Source of the DNA: Sphingomonas sp. YR710
Lineage (GTDB): Bacteria > Pseudomonadota > Alphaproteobacteria > Sphingomonadales > Sphingomonadaceae
Assembly (NCBI RefSeq): GCF_900101455.1
Contig: NZ_FMZJ01000016.1
Coordinates: 33,963 to 97,962 of the forward strand
Reading direction: 5' to 3'
DNA length: 64,000 nt
The position numbers and the translations under genes were made by a program. The notes under the pieces were generated by a model, which was not told the DNA's origin, did no database searches, and saw only the letters and a program-made list of their open reading frames with translations. Below, in pieces: positions 1 through 9,101 of this stretch. The number at the start of each line of letters is the position of its first letter. The first letter of the stretch is position 1.

Positions 1-989
1 TGCCCAAGGCCGAACTCCACCTGCATATCGAGGGCAGCCTAGAGCCCGAACAGATGTTTGCGTTCGCCCGGCGCAACAAGGTCGAGATTCCCTTCGCCAG
101 CGTCGAGGATCTGCGCGGGGCTTATGAATTTTCGAAGCTGCAGGACTTCCTCGATATCTATTATCAGGGCGCGAACGTGCTGTGCACCGAGGCGGATTTT
201 CACGATCTGGCGCTCGCTTATTTCGATCGCGCGGCGGCTGACAATGTCGTCCACGCCGAAATCTTCTTCGATCCGCAAACGCATACGGCACGCGGCATTC
301 CGTTTCAGGTGGTCGCCGATGGCCTGCTTGCCGGCATGTCCTCGGCGCAGACGAAGCATGGGCTGACGTCCAAGCTGATCCTCTGTTTCCTGCGCCACCT
401 CGACGAGGACGATGCCTTTGCAACGCTTAAAGTTGCCGAACCATGGCTCGATCGCATTGCCGGTGTCGGGCTCGATTCGTCCGAACTCGGCCACCCGCCG
501 TCGAAGTTCGAGAAAGTGTTCACCGCCGCGGGGGATATGGGGCTGCTTCGCGTCGCGCATGCCGGCGAGGAAGGCCCGCCCGAATATGTGTATGAGGCGC
601 TCGATCGGCTGCACATCGATCGGCTCGACCATGGCAACCGATCGCTCGAGGATACCGTCCTGACCGCGCGGCTGGCGCGCGAAGCGATGACCCTGACGGT
701 CTGCCCGCTGTCCAACCTCAAATTGTGCGTCGTCGACGGCATCGCCGCGCATCCGATCGAGCGGATGCTCCGGGCCGGACTGCGCGCCACGGTCAATTCG
801 GATGATCCGGCCTATTTCGGCGGCTATGTGAATGATAATTATCGGGCTTTGATCGGCATGGACGGGCTCGATGTACGCGACTTCGCTATGCTGGCGCGCA
901 ACAGCTTTCTGGGGTCGTTTCTGCCCGACGACGCGGTAACGGCGCACCTCGCCACGCTTGATACCTATGTACGGGACTTTATGGCCTGA
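1..989 (+). CDS. Adenine (or adenosine) deaminase, 5' end cut by window edge
   Basis: Metal-dependent amidohydrolase of the adenosine deaminase superfamily, hydrolysing adenine (or adenosine) to hypoxanthine (or inosine) and ammonia. The reading frame is open from the first base and about 10 N-terminal residues are missing. Visible zinc and catalytic signatures: HLHIEG at the extreme N-terminus, HAGEEGP near residue 180, HGNRS near 210 and NSDDP near 265. The stretches EIFFDPQTHT and GLDSSELGHPP are, as I remember the families, typical of bacterial/fungal adenine deaminases rather than true adenosine deaminases, so adenine is the likelier substrate. A phosphoribosyltransferase follows 70 bp downstream, which suits hypoxanthine conversion to IMP. 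The family call is secure; the substrate is inference. Confidence 0.9.
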   Translation, partial: PKAELHLHIEGSLEPEQMFAFARRNKVEIPFASVEDLRGAYEFSKLQDFLDIYYQGANVLCTEADFHDLALAYFDRAAADNVVHAEIFFDPQTHTARGIPFQVVADGLLAGMSSAQTKHGLTSKLILCFLRHLDEDDAFATLKVAEPWLDRIAGVGLDSSELGHPPSKFEKVFTAAGDMGLLRVAHAGEEGPPEYVYEALDRLHIDRLDHGNRSLEDTVLTARLAREAMTLTVCPLSNLKLCVVDGIAAHPIERMLRAGLRATVNSDDPAYFGGYVNDNYRALIGMDGLDVRDFAMLARNSFLGSFLPDDAVTAHLATLDTYVRDFMA

Positions 990-1059
990 CGCCGCTTGAT
1001 CGAACGCTTTTCCCTGCGCATAAGCCGGGCGAATCTGACCTGCCGGAGGCCAAACCGCG

Positions 1060-1575
1060 ATGCCCACGCTGACCCCCATCGAGCAGGCCGAGTTCCTGAC
1101 CGCTGTTCAATATCTTGCCCGCCGTGTGCGTGAGGATGAGTGGACACCGACTTTCATCATCGGCATCGGCCGGGGCGGGCTGGCTCCTGCGGTGTTCCTG
1201 TCGCATGCGACTGGCCTGCCGATGCTCTCGGTCGATTATTCGTCGAACGTGCCCGATTTCGCAGCCGAACTACTGGTCAAGCTGGCGCAGCGCAGCGCGG
1301 CGGGCGAACGGCTGCTGTTCGTCGATGACATCAACGATTCGGGCACCACAATCGCGCATCTGCGTATCGCACTCGCCGATGCCGGCGCCGATGCGGGGAA
1401 TATTCGTTTTGCGGTGCTGATCGACAATATCGTCTCGGCCCAGCGCGTGGATTATCGCTTTCGCACGATCGACCGTTCCAAAAATAAGGACTGGTTTGTT
1501 TTTCCATGGGAAGCCGTGGCGCCGGTCGAGACTGTGATCGAGGATTCCGCAGTGGTGCCGGAGCGGTTGGCCTGA
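1060..1575 (+). CDS. Purine-type phosphoribosyltransferase (type I PRTase fold)
   Basis: 171-residue phosphoribosyltransferase, likely making a nucleotide from a free purine base (hypoxanthine, guanine or xanthine) and PRPP in the cytoplasm. The PRPP-binding loop VDDINDSGTT lies near residue 88, and an earlier GIGRGGLAPA segment near residue 35 is the usual second phosphate loop. The ATG at 1060 follows a purine-rich stretch (gccggaggcc). It lies 70 bp downstream of the adenine deaminase gene on the same strand, so the two could act in sequence: adenine to hypoxanthine to IMP. A perfect hairpin immediately follows the stop. Base specificity cannot be read from the sequence. Confidence 0.88.
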   Translation: MPTLTPIEQAEFLTAVQYLARRVREDEWTPTFIIGIGRGGLAPAVFLSHATGLPMLSVDYSSNVPDFAAELLVKLAQRSAAGERLLFVDDINDSGTTIAHLRIALADAGADAGNIRFAVLIDNIVSAQRVDYRFRTIDRSKNKDWFVFPWEAVAPVETVIEDSAVVPERLA

Positions 1576-1577
1576 CG

Positions 1578-1599
1578 TAATTCCTCCTGTGAGGAATTA
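1578..1599. terminator. Hairpin terminator between convergent genes
   Basis: Nine-base arms taattcctc and gaggaatta pair perfectly around a four-base loop, directly after the phosphoribosyltransferase stop and overlapping the stop codon of the convergent TetR gene. It can serve either strand. No long T-tract is present, so termination strength is uncertain. Confidence 0.6.
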
Positions 1600-2175
1600 T
1601 CTCCGCACCCATGCAAGCAGCAATTCCACGCTGTGATCGAGCCGCTCCGCCCGCCACGCAGCACTCTTCATATCGACGCCGAGCAGCGCGGATAGCGAAT
1701 AGCTGTTTGCCAGGTGAAACCGGCTGAGCGCGGTGATGGTGGTGTAGAGCTGGACCGGATTGATACCGGGGCGGAACAGGCCTTTCGCCTCGCCGACGGC
1801 GATGATGGTGGCAAGGACGTCCTTCAGCCGTTCCGCCGCCTCGGGAACCCGGCGCGACTGGCTGACGAAGCGACCCTGCATCATGTTTTCGGCGCGCAGC
1901 AGGCCTTCGAAATGCGGGTTGCCCTCGAAATAGGTGAAGGTGAAGCGCAGCAGCTTTTCGACGCAGCCGATCGGATCGCTCAGGTCGAAGCTCAGCGCGG
2001 CCTCGCGGGCACGCAGATCGTCATAGGCGGCCTCCAGCACAGCGAGATATAGCGCCTGCTTGTTGCCGAAATGGTGATAGAGCAGCCGGATATTGCATTT
2101 TGCCTGTGCGGCAATCCGCTCGGTCCGCGCGCCGGAAAATCCGTGGGCACTGAATTCGCGGGTCGCCGCTTTCAA
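1597..2175 (-). CDS. TetR/AcrR-family transcriptional regulator
   Basis: DNA-binding regulator with an N-terminal TetR helix-turn-helix (the TERIAAQAKCNIRLLYHHFGN region) and an all-helical ligand-binding C-terminus. The given start is a TTG at 2175, which cuts off the first half of helix 1. The same frame stays open upstream and encodes a plausible lead-in (IPRKRDADRTRAAI) back to an ATC codon at 2259, with no ATG or GTG before an in-frame TAA. The true start is therefore unclear (rare ATC start, TTG start, or a lost start codon). It is divergent from the NUP gene at 2447 with a palindrome between them, so it probably controls that gene and itself; a purine-type ligand is inference. Confidence 0.82.
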   Translation of the reverse strand: MKAATREFSAHGFSGARTERIAAQAKCNIRLLYHHFGNKQALYLAVLEAAYDDLRAREAALSFDLSDPIGCVEKLLRFTFTYFEGNPHFEGLLRAENMMQGRFVSQSRRVPEAAERLKDVLATIIAVGEAKGLFRPGINPVQLYTTITALSRFHLANSYSLSALLGVDMKSAAWRAERLDHSVELLLAWVRR

Positions 2176-2328
2176 TATCGCCGCGCGGGTGCGATCGGCG
2201 TCGCGCTTGCGTGGAATGGCCTTAGGCGTTGGAGCAGCGGGGGCGATGGCCGTTGTGATGGTCGATCTCCAGCAATGCAGAAGCCATCGTTAGCCTGCTT
2301 CCCGCCGTCCGAAAAGCGGATCCGGGTC

Positions 2329-2356
2329 ATATAAGTAAAAATCCTATTACTTATAT
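2329..2356. promoter_or_regulatory. Perfect palindrome, candidate TetR operator
   Basis: Ten-base arms atataagtaa and ttacttatat flank an eight-base spacer in the 271-bp divergent intergenic region between the TetR gene and the NUP gene. Position, size and symmetry fit a TetR-family operator. The AT-rich site stands out from the GC-rich surroundings and may overlap a promoter. Confidence 0.6.
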
Positions 2357-2446
2357 TGCGGTGCGGCAATCTTGTGATACGATCACGCTTGAACCTCGCG
2401 CGAACGGGGAAGTGATGGAGAGCGTTCCGAACACAAAGGGGGCTCT

Positions 2447-3580
2447 ATGCAGGATAGACAGCGAAGCAGGCGATGCCGCCGGTCGATAGCGACTGGCTTT
2501 TTGGCCTGTGGGCTGCTCACGTCATTTGGAATGTCGGTCGCCGTTCAGGCGCAAACAACGACGGAAGTTCGGGCCTTACCGATCCGGATGGTGATCGTGA
2601 CGGCTTTCGAAATCGGCGAGGACACGGGTGATCGTGCCGGCGAGTTTCAGGCCTGGGCCAGCGAGATGCCGGTCAAGCTGCCATTTCCCGCCGGCTTTCG
2701 CGCGCTGCGTTACGATGCGAAGCGGCAATTGCTGCTGCTGCACACTGGCATCGGCACCAATCGCGCGGCCGCATCGACGATGGCGCTGGGCATGGATCCG
2801 CGTTTCGATCTACGCAAAGCCTATTGGATGGTGGCGGCGATCGCGGGCGTGAACCCCGATGAGGCGTCGGTGGGATCGGCGGCCTGGATCGGCCACGTCG
2901 TCGACAGCGATTACGGCTATGCGGTCGATCCGCGCGAGGCGCCGAAGGGCTGGACCACGGGCATGTTCCCGCGCGATCGTTCCGAACCCTATCAGATGCC
3001 GCGCGCCGACACCGAATATAATCTGTTCCCGCTCAACCTGGCCCTGCGCGATTGGGCCTATAAGCTGACCGCGAACGTCAAGATCCCCGATACATCGGTG
3101 CTTCAACAGATCCGTGTCGCTTATACCGACTTCCCCAAGGCGCAGACGCCGCCCGCGGTGATGACGGGCGATGAGATCACCGGCCAGACCTTCTGGCACG
3201 GTGCGCTGCTCAATGCGCATTTCGAAAAATGGACGCGCTACTGGGTCGGCGACGATGGCCGTTTTGTCATGACCGCGATGGAGGATAGCGGCGTGATCGG
3301 GGCGGTTCGCATGCTCGGGCGGGCTGGCAAGGCCGATCCGCAGCGCGTGCTCGTGCTGCGGACGGGAAGCAATTATTCGATGCCGGCACCGGGATCGGGG
3401 ATCGGTGCTGCCGAAAGCTTGGGTTCGGAAGCCAAGGGCCTTTCGGCGCTGCAGCCGTCGCTCGATGCGGCGCATCTGATCGGCGGCAAGGTCGTGGAGG
3501 AAATTACCGGGCATTGGGATCGTTATGCCGCTGCAATCCCCGGAACAGCCAAGGAAACTCTGTCCGCCGCGAAGCCGTGA
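2447..3580 (+). CDS. NUP-family (purine nucleoside permease) protein, secreted
   Basis: 377-residue protein of the NUP family, named after the Candida purine nucleoside permease but related in fold to nucleoside phosphorylases. The N-terminus has basic residues, a hydrophobic core (about residues 17-32) and a likely signal peptidase site after VQAQ, so it is probably periplasmic and not a membrane permease. A family-like stretch, HTGIGTNRAAAS, lies near residue 103. It sits beside a TetR gene and near adenine deaminase and phosphoribosyltransferase genes, which supports a role in purine nucleoside binding or cleavage. The exact reaction in bacteria is, to my knowledge, not settled. Confidence 0.82.
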   Translation: MQDRQRSRRCRRSIATGFLACGLLTSFGMSVAVQAQTTTEVRALPIRMVIVTAFEIGEDTGDRAGEFQAWASEMPVKLPFPAGFRALRYDAKRQLLLLHTGIGTNRAAASTMALGMDPRFDLRKAYWMVAAIAGVNPDEASVGSAAWIGHVVDSDYGYAVDPREAPKGWTTGMFPRDRSEPYQMPRADTEYNLFPLNLALRDWAYKLTANVKIPDTSVLQQIRVAYTDFPKAQTPPAVMTGDEITGQTFWHGALLNAHFEKWTRYWVGDDGRFVMTAMEDSGVIGAVRMLGRAGKADPQRVLVLRTGSNYSMPAPGSGIGAAESLGSEAKGLSALQPSLDAAHLIGGKVVEEITGHWDRYAAAIPGTAKETLSAAKP

Positions 3581-3650
3581 CGCGGGCGATCCGTCGAGGC
3601 GATCGGTTCGCGTTTGACCGGGCGGACGGGGGCGGCGATAGCTTCGGTGC

Positions 3651-6600
3651 ATGACGGCATGGCAGTTCTGGATAGATCGTGGTGGGACGTTCACCGATGT
3701 GGTGGCGATCACGCCGGATGGCGAGCGGCGTACCGCGAAACTGCTGTCAGAAGATCCCGGGCGCTATCCCGATGCCGCCGTGGCGGCGATCCGCGAACTG
3801 ACCGGCGTGGCGGAAGGGCCGTTGCCGCCGGCCGACATCCGCATTGGCACGACGATCGCAACCAATGCTCTGCTCGAACGCAAGGGCGAGCCGACCTGCC
3901 TCGCGATCACGCGCGGCTTCGGCGATGCGTTGCGGATCGGTTATCAGGAGCGGCCCGATATCTTTGCGCGGCACGTCGTCATGCCACCGCCGGTCTATGC
4001 GACGGTGGTGGAGGTGGACGAGCGCGTTAGCGCGGATGGCGCCGTGCTGCGACCGCTCGATCCCGACGCCGCCCGGACGACGCTGCAGGCCGCTTTCGAT
4101 GCGGGCCTGCGCGCCGTCGCGATCGTGCTGATGCATGGCTATCGCTATCCCGCGCACGAGCAGGCCCTGGCCGCGTTGGCGCAGGAAATCGGCTTCACCC
4201 AGATATCGGCGAGCCACGACGTCAGCGCGCTGATCAAGCTCGTCGGGCGCGGCGATACGAGCGTTGTCGACGCCTATCTGTCGCCGGTGCTGCGCACCTA
4301 TGTCGAGGGTTTCGGCCGGGCGTTGGGCGGGAGCAAGCGGGCCTTGTTCATGCAATCGAATGGTGGCCTGATCGACGGGCGTCTGCTGCGGGGCAAGGAT
4401 GCGATCCTGTCGGGGCCCGCTGGCGGCATTGTCGGCATGGCGCGGACGGCGGCCGAGGCGGGGTTCGATCGGGTGATCGGCTTCGATATGGGCGGCACCT
4501 CGACCGACGTATCGCTGTTCGCCGGCCGATATGAGCGCGACAATGAGACGCGAATTGCCGGCGCCCGCATCCGTGCGCCGATGATGCGGATACATACGGT
4601 GGCCGCTGGCGGCGGATCGATCTGCCGCTTCGATGGCACGCGCTTCCTGGTCGGGCCGGAATCGGCGGGAGCGGCGCCGGGTCCCGCTTGCTATCGGCGC
4701 GGCGGGCCGCTGACGGTGACCGATTGCAACGTGATGCTCGGCAAGGTCCAGCCCGATGTCTTTCCTCACCTGTTCGGACCGGGTGGCAATCTGCCGATAG
4801 ACGGGCAGGCGGTGATCGATCGCTTTGCCGAAGTCTCGGCGCAGGTGGCGTTGCCGCCGCAGCAGATTGCGGAAGGGTTCGTCGCCGTTGCGGTCGCCAA
4901 CATGGCCAATGCGATCAAGGCGATCTCGGTCGCCAAGGGCCATGATGTGAGTCAATTCACTTTGGCCTGTTTTGGCGGGGCCGGTGGGCAGCATGCGTGC
5001 CTGGTGGCGGATGCGCTGGGGATGGACCGGGTGATGATCCATCCGCTCGCCGGGGTGCTGTCGGCCTATGGTATGGGACTGGCGGACCGCAGCTTGGTGC
5101 GCGAACGGACGCTGACGATCGAACTGGTTGCTTCGAACATGGGGCTGTTGCGCGACGCGATCGCGACGCTCGAGGGGGAGGCGCGGGCGGTGCTGGTGGC
5201 GCAGGATATCGGCGATGTGCCGGTACGCGCCGAGGTTCAGGCCCTGCTGCGCTATGGTGGCACCGATAGTATGATCGAGGTGGCTGCCGGGGAACTGGAG
5301 CCGATGCTGAGGGCGTTCGAGGTCGGGTATCGCCAGCGCTTCGGATTTTTGAGCGATGCAGCGGTGGTCGTCGAGATGATACGGGTCGAGGCGATCGCGG
5401 AGGGTGGGGGGCCCCTCCACCAGCCTTTGGCTGGTCCCCCTCCCCGTTCCGGGGAGGAATTTTGTCGCTCAATTCCTCCCCGAAACGGGGAGGGGGACCA
5501 TGCGCAGCATGGTGGAGGGGTGGCGCCGCTCAACAAGGTGGACAGCTTCATGGCCGGCGCCTCCCACGTGACCCCCATTTTCGATCGCTCGGATCTCCCC
5601 ATCGGCTTTACCCTCGACGGTCCCGCGCTCGTCACCGATCCGGTCTCGACAACCGTCGTCGAACCGGGCTGGCGCCTGACCATCGACGCCCATTCCAATA
5701 TCATCCTCACCCGAGCGGCCCCGCGCGCCCGGAAGACCGTCGACGCCGCCACCGTCGATCCGATCCGCCTCGAAATCTTCGCGGGCCTTTTCATGGCGAT
5801 CGCCGAGGAAATGGGGGCCGCGCTTCAGAACAGCGCCTCCTCGGTCAATATCCGCGAGCGGCTCGATTTCTCCTGCGCCCTGTTCGATGCGGCGGGCAAT
5901 CTGGTCGCCAACGCGCCGCACATTCCGGTTCATCTCGGTTCGATGGGGGAGAGCATCCGCACCGTGATCGTGCGGCGCGGTGCGGATGGGCGCGGGATGC
6001 TGCCGGGCGATGTCTATGCGCTCAACGCGCCTTATGATGGTGGCACGCATTTGCCCGATATCACCGTGATCATGCCGGTTTTCGCCGGAGAGAAGGATCC
6101 GGCGCCGGCTTTCTTCGTCGCCGCGCGCGGCCATCATGCCGATATTGGCGGGATCAGCCCCGGATCGATGCCGCCCGACAGCCGGAGCGTCGAGGAGGAG
6201 GGGGTGATCCTCGATAATCTGCTGCTCGTCGATCGCGGGCGCTTCTGCGAAGCGGAATTGCGCGCGCTGTTGGGGGGCGGTCGCTGGCCGTCGCGCAACC
6301 CGGATCAGAACATCGCGGATCTCACCGCGCAGATCGCCGCCTGCGCGCGCGGGGCTGCCGAACTGCGCCGGATATCGGCCGAATATGGGGCGGGGGTGGT
6401 GCAGGCCTATATGGGCCATGTGCAGGCCAATGCCGAGGCCGCGGTGCGGCGGCTGATCGATAGTCTGTCCGACGGTGCCTTCGCTTATGAGATGGATGAC
6501 GGCGCGGTGATCCGGGTCGCGGTGTCGATAGATCGGGCGGCGCGCACCGCGCGGGTCGATTTCACCGGCACCAGCCCGCAGCATCCGGGCAATTTCAACG

Positions 6601-7304
6601 CGCCGCTTTCGGTGGTCCGCGCGGCCGTTCTGTATGTGATCCGGACGCTGATCGACGAGCCGGTGCCGCTCAACGACGGTTGCCTGCGCCCGATCGAGAT
6701 CTCCGTGCCCGAAGGATCGATGCTCAACCCGCGCTTTCCCGCGGCCGTGGTCGCCGGCAATGTCGAGACCAGCCAGGTGATCACCGATGCCTTGTTCGGC
6801 GCGCTCGGGGCGATGGCGGGGGCGCAGGGTACGATGAACAACTTCACTTTCGGCAACAACGCGCACCAATATTATGAGACGATCGCCGGCGGATCGGGCG
6901 CGGGGCCGGATTTCGACGGCACCGCCGTGGTCCAGACCCATATGACCAACAGCCGGCTCACCGATCCCGAAGTGCTGGAGGCGCGCTTTCCGGTTTTGGT
7001 TGAGGAATTCGCGATCCGGCGCGGATCGGGCGGGGCGGGGCGACATCGCGGCGGCGACGGCGCGGTTCGTCGGATCCGCTTCCGCGAAGCGATGCACGCC
7101 GGCATCCTCGCCAACCGCCGCCGCGTGCCGCCGTTCGGGCTGGCGGGTGGCAGCGATGGCGCGTTGGGCGTGAACCGGATCGAGCGTGCTGATGGCCGGG
7201 TCGAAGTGTTGCCGGCGACGGCGGCGGTGGAGATGGCGCCGGGGGACGTGTTCGTGATCGAGACGCCGGGTGGTGGGGGATATGGCGCGGAGGGGGAGTC
7301 ATGA
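3651..7304 (+). CDS. Fused HyuA-HyuB hydantoinase/5-oxoprolinase family protein
   Basis: 1217-residue ATP-dependent enzyme expected to open 5-oxoproline (to glutamate) or a hydantoin-like ring. Residues 1 to about 690 are HyuA-like, with actin-fold phosphate motifs DRGGTFTDV near residue 9 and DMGGTSTDV near 278. Residues about 703-1217 are HyuB-like (beginning near [10 protein letters not shown], with [11 protein letters not shown]). Length and order match single-chain 5-oxoprolinases. Residues about 587-623 are odd: they are the translation of a REP-type inverted repeat inserted in frame near the end of the A domain. The DUF969-DUF979-DUF2891 genes downstream suggest a 5-oxoproline pathway. 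Substrate remains inference. Confidence 0.88.
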   Translation: MTAWQFWIDRGGTFTDVVAITPDGERRTAKLLSEDPGRYPDAAVAAIRELTGVAEGPLPPADIRIGTTIATNALLERKGEPTCLAITRGFGDALRIGYQERPDIFARHVVMPPPVYATVVEVDERVSADGAVLRPLDPDAARTTLQAAFDAGLRAVAIVLMHGYRYPAHEQALAALAQEIGFTQISASHDVSALIKLVGRGDTSVVDAYLSPVLRTYVEGFGRALGGSKRALFMQSNGGLIDGRLLRGKDAILSGPAGGIVGMARTAAEAGFDRVIGFDMGGTSTDVSLFAGRYERDNETRIAGARIRAPMMRIHTVAAGGGSICRFDGTRFLVGPESAGAAPGPACYRRGGPLTVTDCNVMLGKVQPDVFPHLFGPGGNLPIDGQAVIDRFAEVSAQVALPPQQIAEGFVAVAVANMANAIKAISVAKGHDVSQFTLACFGGAGGQHACLVADALGMDRVMIHPLAGVLSAYGMGLADRSLVRERTLTIELVASNMGLLRDAIATLEGEARAVLVAQDIGDVPVRAEVQALLRYGGTDSMIEVAAGELEPMLRAFEVGYRQRFGFLSDAAVVVEMIRVEAIAEGGGPLHQPLAGPPPRSGEEFCRSIPPRNGEGDHAQHGGGVAPLNKVDSFMAGASHVTPIFDRSDLPIGFTLDGPALVTDPVSTTVVEPGWRLTIDAHSNIILTRAAPRARKTVDAATVDPIRLEIFAGLFMAIAEEMGAALQNSASSVNIRERLDFSCALFDAAGNLVANAPHIPVHLGSMGESIRTVIVRRGADGRGMLPGDVYALNAPYDGGTHLPDITVIMPVFAGEKDPAPAFFVAARGHHADIGGISPGSMPPDSRSVEEEGVILDNLLLVDRGRFCEAELRALLGGGRWPSRNPDQNIADLTAQIAACARGAAELRRISAEYGAGVVQAYMGHVQANAEAAVRRLIDSLSDGAFAYEMDDGAVIRVAVSIDRAARTARVDFTGTSPQHPGNFNAPLSVVRAAVLYVIRTLIDEPVPLNDGCLRPIEISVPEGSMLNPRFPAAVVAGNVETSQVITDALFGALGAMAGAQGTMNNFTFGNNAHQYYETIAGGSGAGPDFDGTAVVQTHMTNSRLTDPEVLEARFPVLVEEFAIRRGSGGAGRHRGGDGAVRRIRFREAMHAGILANRRRVPPFGLAGGSDGALGVNRIERADGRVEVLPATAAVEMAPGDVFVIETPGGGGYGAEGES
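5412..5520. repeat. REP-type inverted-repeat element inside the HyuAB gene
   Basis: Two about 50-bp halves in inverted orientation: cccctccacca...ctccccgttccgggg-aggaatt and its near reverse complement aattcctcccc...ggtggagggg, separated by ttgtcgctc. Each half contains its own inner hairpin. The whole is translated in frame as part of the upstream coding sequence. Related copies lie at 7325-7481 and, as a partial hairpin, at 16171-16197. Confidence 0.85.
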
Positions 7305-7324
7305 ACGAGGGTGACGCGCTCCCT

Positions 7325-7481
7325 AATTCCTCCCCGAGCTTGCTCGGGGAGGGGGACCACCCGCAGGGTGGTGGAGGGGGCTGCGCGAGGCTTCAAAAGG
7401 CTACGATGACGAGGATGCGAGGTGGGACTACCCCACCACCGCCTTCGGCGGTCCCCCTCGCCGAGCAAGCTCGGGGAGGAA
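7325..7481. repeat. REP-type inverted-repeat element, intergenic copy
   Basis: Same family as 5412-5520 with the halves in the opposite arrangement: aattcctccccgagcttgct followed by a ggtggagggg end, then about 50 bp of unrelated sequence, then a ccccaccaccg half ending in cggggaggaat. It fills most of the 235-bp gap between the HyuAB and DUF969 genes. The transcribed hairpins could affect readthrough into the DUF genes. Confidence 0.85.
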
Positions 7482-7539
7482 TGGGTGGCGATCGCCTGAC
7501 GCTAGCGCCTATCAATGACTGCAATCGGCGAGGCGCCTG

Positions 7540-8193
7540 ATGCTCGTCCTCTCCGGCATCGCGATCATCGCTTTGGGGTTCCTGCTCCGCTTCAACCCGC
7601 TGGTCGTGGTGCTTGCCTCGGCGCTGGTCACCGGCCTCGCGGCGGGGCTCGATCTCCACGCGATCGTCGCCGCGTTCGGCAAGGCGTTTAACGATAATCG
7701 CTATGTCACGGTCGTCTATATCGTCGTGCCGCTGATCGGGCTGCTCGAACATCATGGGTTGCAGGCCCGCGCTCGCGCGTTGGTGGCCGGCATCAGGGGC
7801 GCGACCGCGGGGCGGCTGCTGATCGTCTATCTGCTATTCCGGCAGATTACGGCGGCTTTGGGCCTCAACTCGATCGCTGGCCACCCGCAAACGGTGCGCC
7901 CGCTCGTCGCGCCGATGGCCGAGGCGGCGGCGAATATCGACGATCCCGAGGACGAACGGGTCAAGGCGATGGCGGCCGCGACCGACAATGTCGGGGTTTT
8001 TTTCGGGGAGGATATCTTCGTCGCGATCGGATCGATCTTGCTGATGAAGGGCATATTGGAGGGGTATGGCATCGATCTGCAGCCCTTCTCGCTCTCCGTC
8101 TGGGCGATCCCGACGGCGATCGCGGCATTCCTGATCCACAGCGCCCGGCTGCTGCTGCTCGATCGCCGGCTGAAGCGGGAGCGCCGGCGATGA
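7540..8193 (+). CDS. DUF969 family membrane protein
   Basis: 217-residue hydrophobic protein with about five or six membrane segments, beginning MLVLSGIAII. It contains the conserved-looking segment ALGLNSIAGHPQTVRPLVAP. DUF969 and DUF979 proteins occur as neighbours; published comparative work linked this pair with 5-oxoproline use and proposed a transport role, which suits the 5-oxoprolinase-type gene upstream. The stop overlaps the next start by four bases (ATGA), indicating translational coupling. The family assignment is confident; transport of 5-oxoproline is inference. Confidence 0.85.
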   Translation: MLVLSGIAIIALGFLLRFNPLVVVLASALVTGLAAGLDLHAIVAAFGKAFNDNRYVTVVYIVVPLIGLLEHHGLQARARALVAGIRGATAGRLLIVYLLFRQITAALGLNSIAGHPQTVRPLVAPMAEAAANIDDPEDERVKAMAAATDNVGVFFGEDIFVAIGSILLMKGILEGYGIDLQPFSLSVWAIPTAIAAFLIHSARLLLLDRRLKRERRR

Positions 8194-9101
8194 TCGGCCT
8201 GCCGTTCGTCTATGTCGTAATGGGGCTGATCTTCGCCGCTTATGCCGGGCTGAGTGCCGCCCGCAGGCGCTTCGGCAATGCGGCGTTCTGGGGGCTGGTC
8301 GCGCTCAGCTTCTTCGCCGGAGACCGGATCGGCGATTTCGGCAATGGGCTGCTCGTCATCGCATTGGTCGCCATCGCCGGTCTCAAAGGCGTTCGCAAGG
8401 GCGTGGCGGAAAGCGTCGGCACTGGCCGGGCGCGCGGCAACGGCCTGTTCCTCGCCGCGCTGATCGTGCCGGCCATCACCGTATTGGGGACATGGCTGTT
8501 CAAGCAATTCCCCGAGTTCGTCGATCCCCGGCAGGTCACTCTCGTGGCGCTGACGCTGGCGGTGCTGATCGCGCTCGCGGCCTGCTTCATCTGGCTGCGT
8601 CCCGCCCCGGCCGAGCCGTTTCGAGAAGGGCTGCGGCTGATGGACGGGGTCGGCTGGGCGACCGTACTGCCGCAGATGCTGGCCAGCCTCGGCGCGGTGT
8701 TCGCGCTGGCCGGGGTCGGCAATGTCGTCGGCGGGCTGATGGGGCATGCGATCCCCGATGGCAGCCTGATCGCGGCGGTGCTGGCTTATGCGATCGGTAT
8801 GGCTTTGTTCACGATCGTGATGGGCAATGCGTTTGCGGCCTTCCCAGTGATGGCGGCGGCGATCGGCGTGCCGTTGCTGGTCCGCGCGCACCATGGGGAT
8901 CCGGCGATCGTCGCGGCGATCGGCATGCTCGCCGGCTTTTGCGGAACCCTGCTGACGCCGATGGCCGCCAACTTCAACATCGTGCCAGCGGCGCTGCTGG
9001 ACCTCAAGGATCGCTATGGCGTGATCCGCGCGCAGGTCGGCACCGCGATCCCGTTGCTTGTGGTCAACATCGCGCTCCTCTATTTCCTGGCCTTCCGATG
9101 A
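8190..9101 (+). CDS. DUF979 family membrane protein
   Basis: 303-residue integral membrane protein with about nine hydrophobic segments and a C-terminal half containing GFCGTLLTPMAANFNIVPAA, a re-entrant-loop-like stretch typical of secondary carriers. It overlaps the DUF969 gene upstream and the DUF2891 gene downstream by ATGA. Together with DUF969 it probably forms one transporter for a small lactam or acid such as 5-oxoproline. No ATP-binding motif is present, so uptake would be secondary transport. Confidence 0.86.
   Translation: MIGLPFVYVVMGLIFAAYAGLSAARRRFGNAAFWGLVALSFFAGDRIGDFGNGLLVIALVAIAGLKGVRKGVAESVGTGRARGNGLFLAALIVPAITVLGTWLFKQFPEFVDPRQVTLVALTLAVLIALAACFIWLRPAPAEPFREGLRLMDGVGWATVLPQMLASLGAVFALAGVGNVVGGLMGHAIPDGSLIAAVLAYAIGMALFTIVMGNAFAAFPVMAAAIGVPLLVRAHHGDPAIVAAIGMLAGFCGTLLTPMAANFNIVPAALLDLKDRYGVIRAQVGTAIPLLVVNIALLYFLAFR

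Noticed and set aside
3747..5420. Long open frame on the minus strand across the HyuAB gene, and similar ones under adk-like, GT, TPR and ccmF genes
   Set aside because: High GC makes the antisense frames of real genes stay open. The sense strand has clear family motifs and the antisense products are Arg/His/Asp-rich without any domain.
7301..7540. Possible 79-residue gene between HyuAB and DUF969
   Set aside because: It is the translation of the REP-type repeat at 7325-7481 and has no independent protein character.
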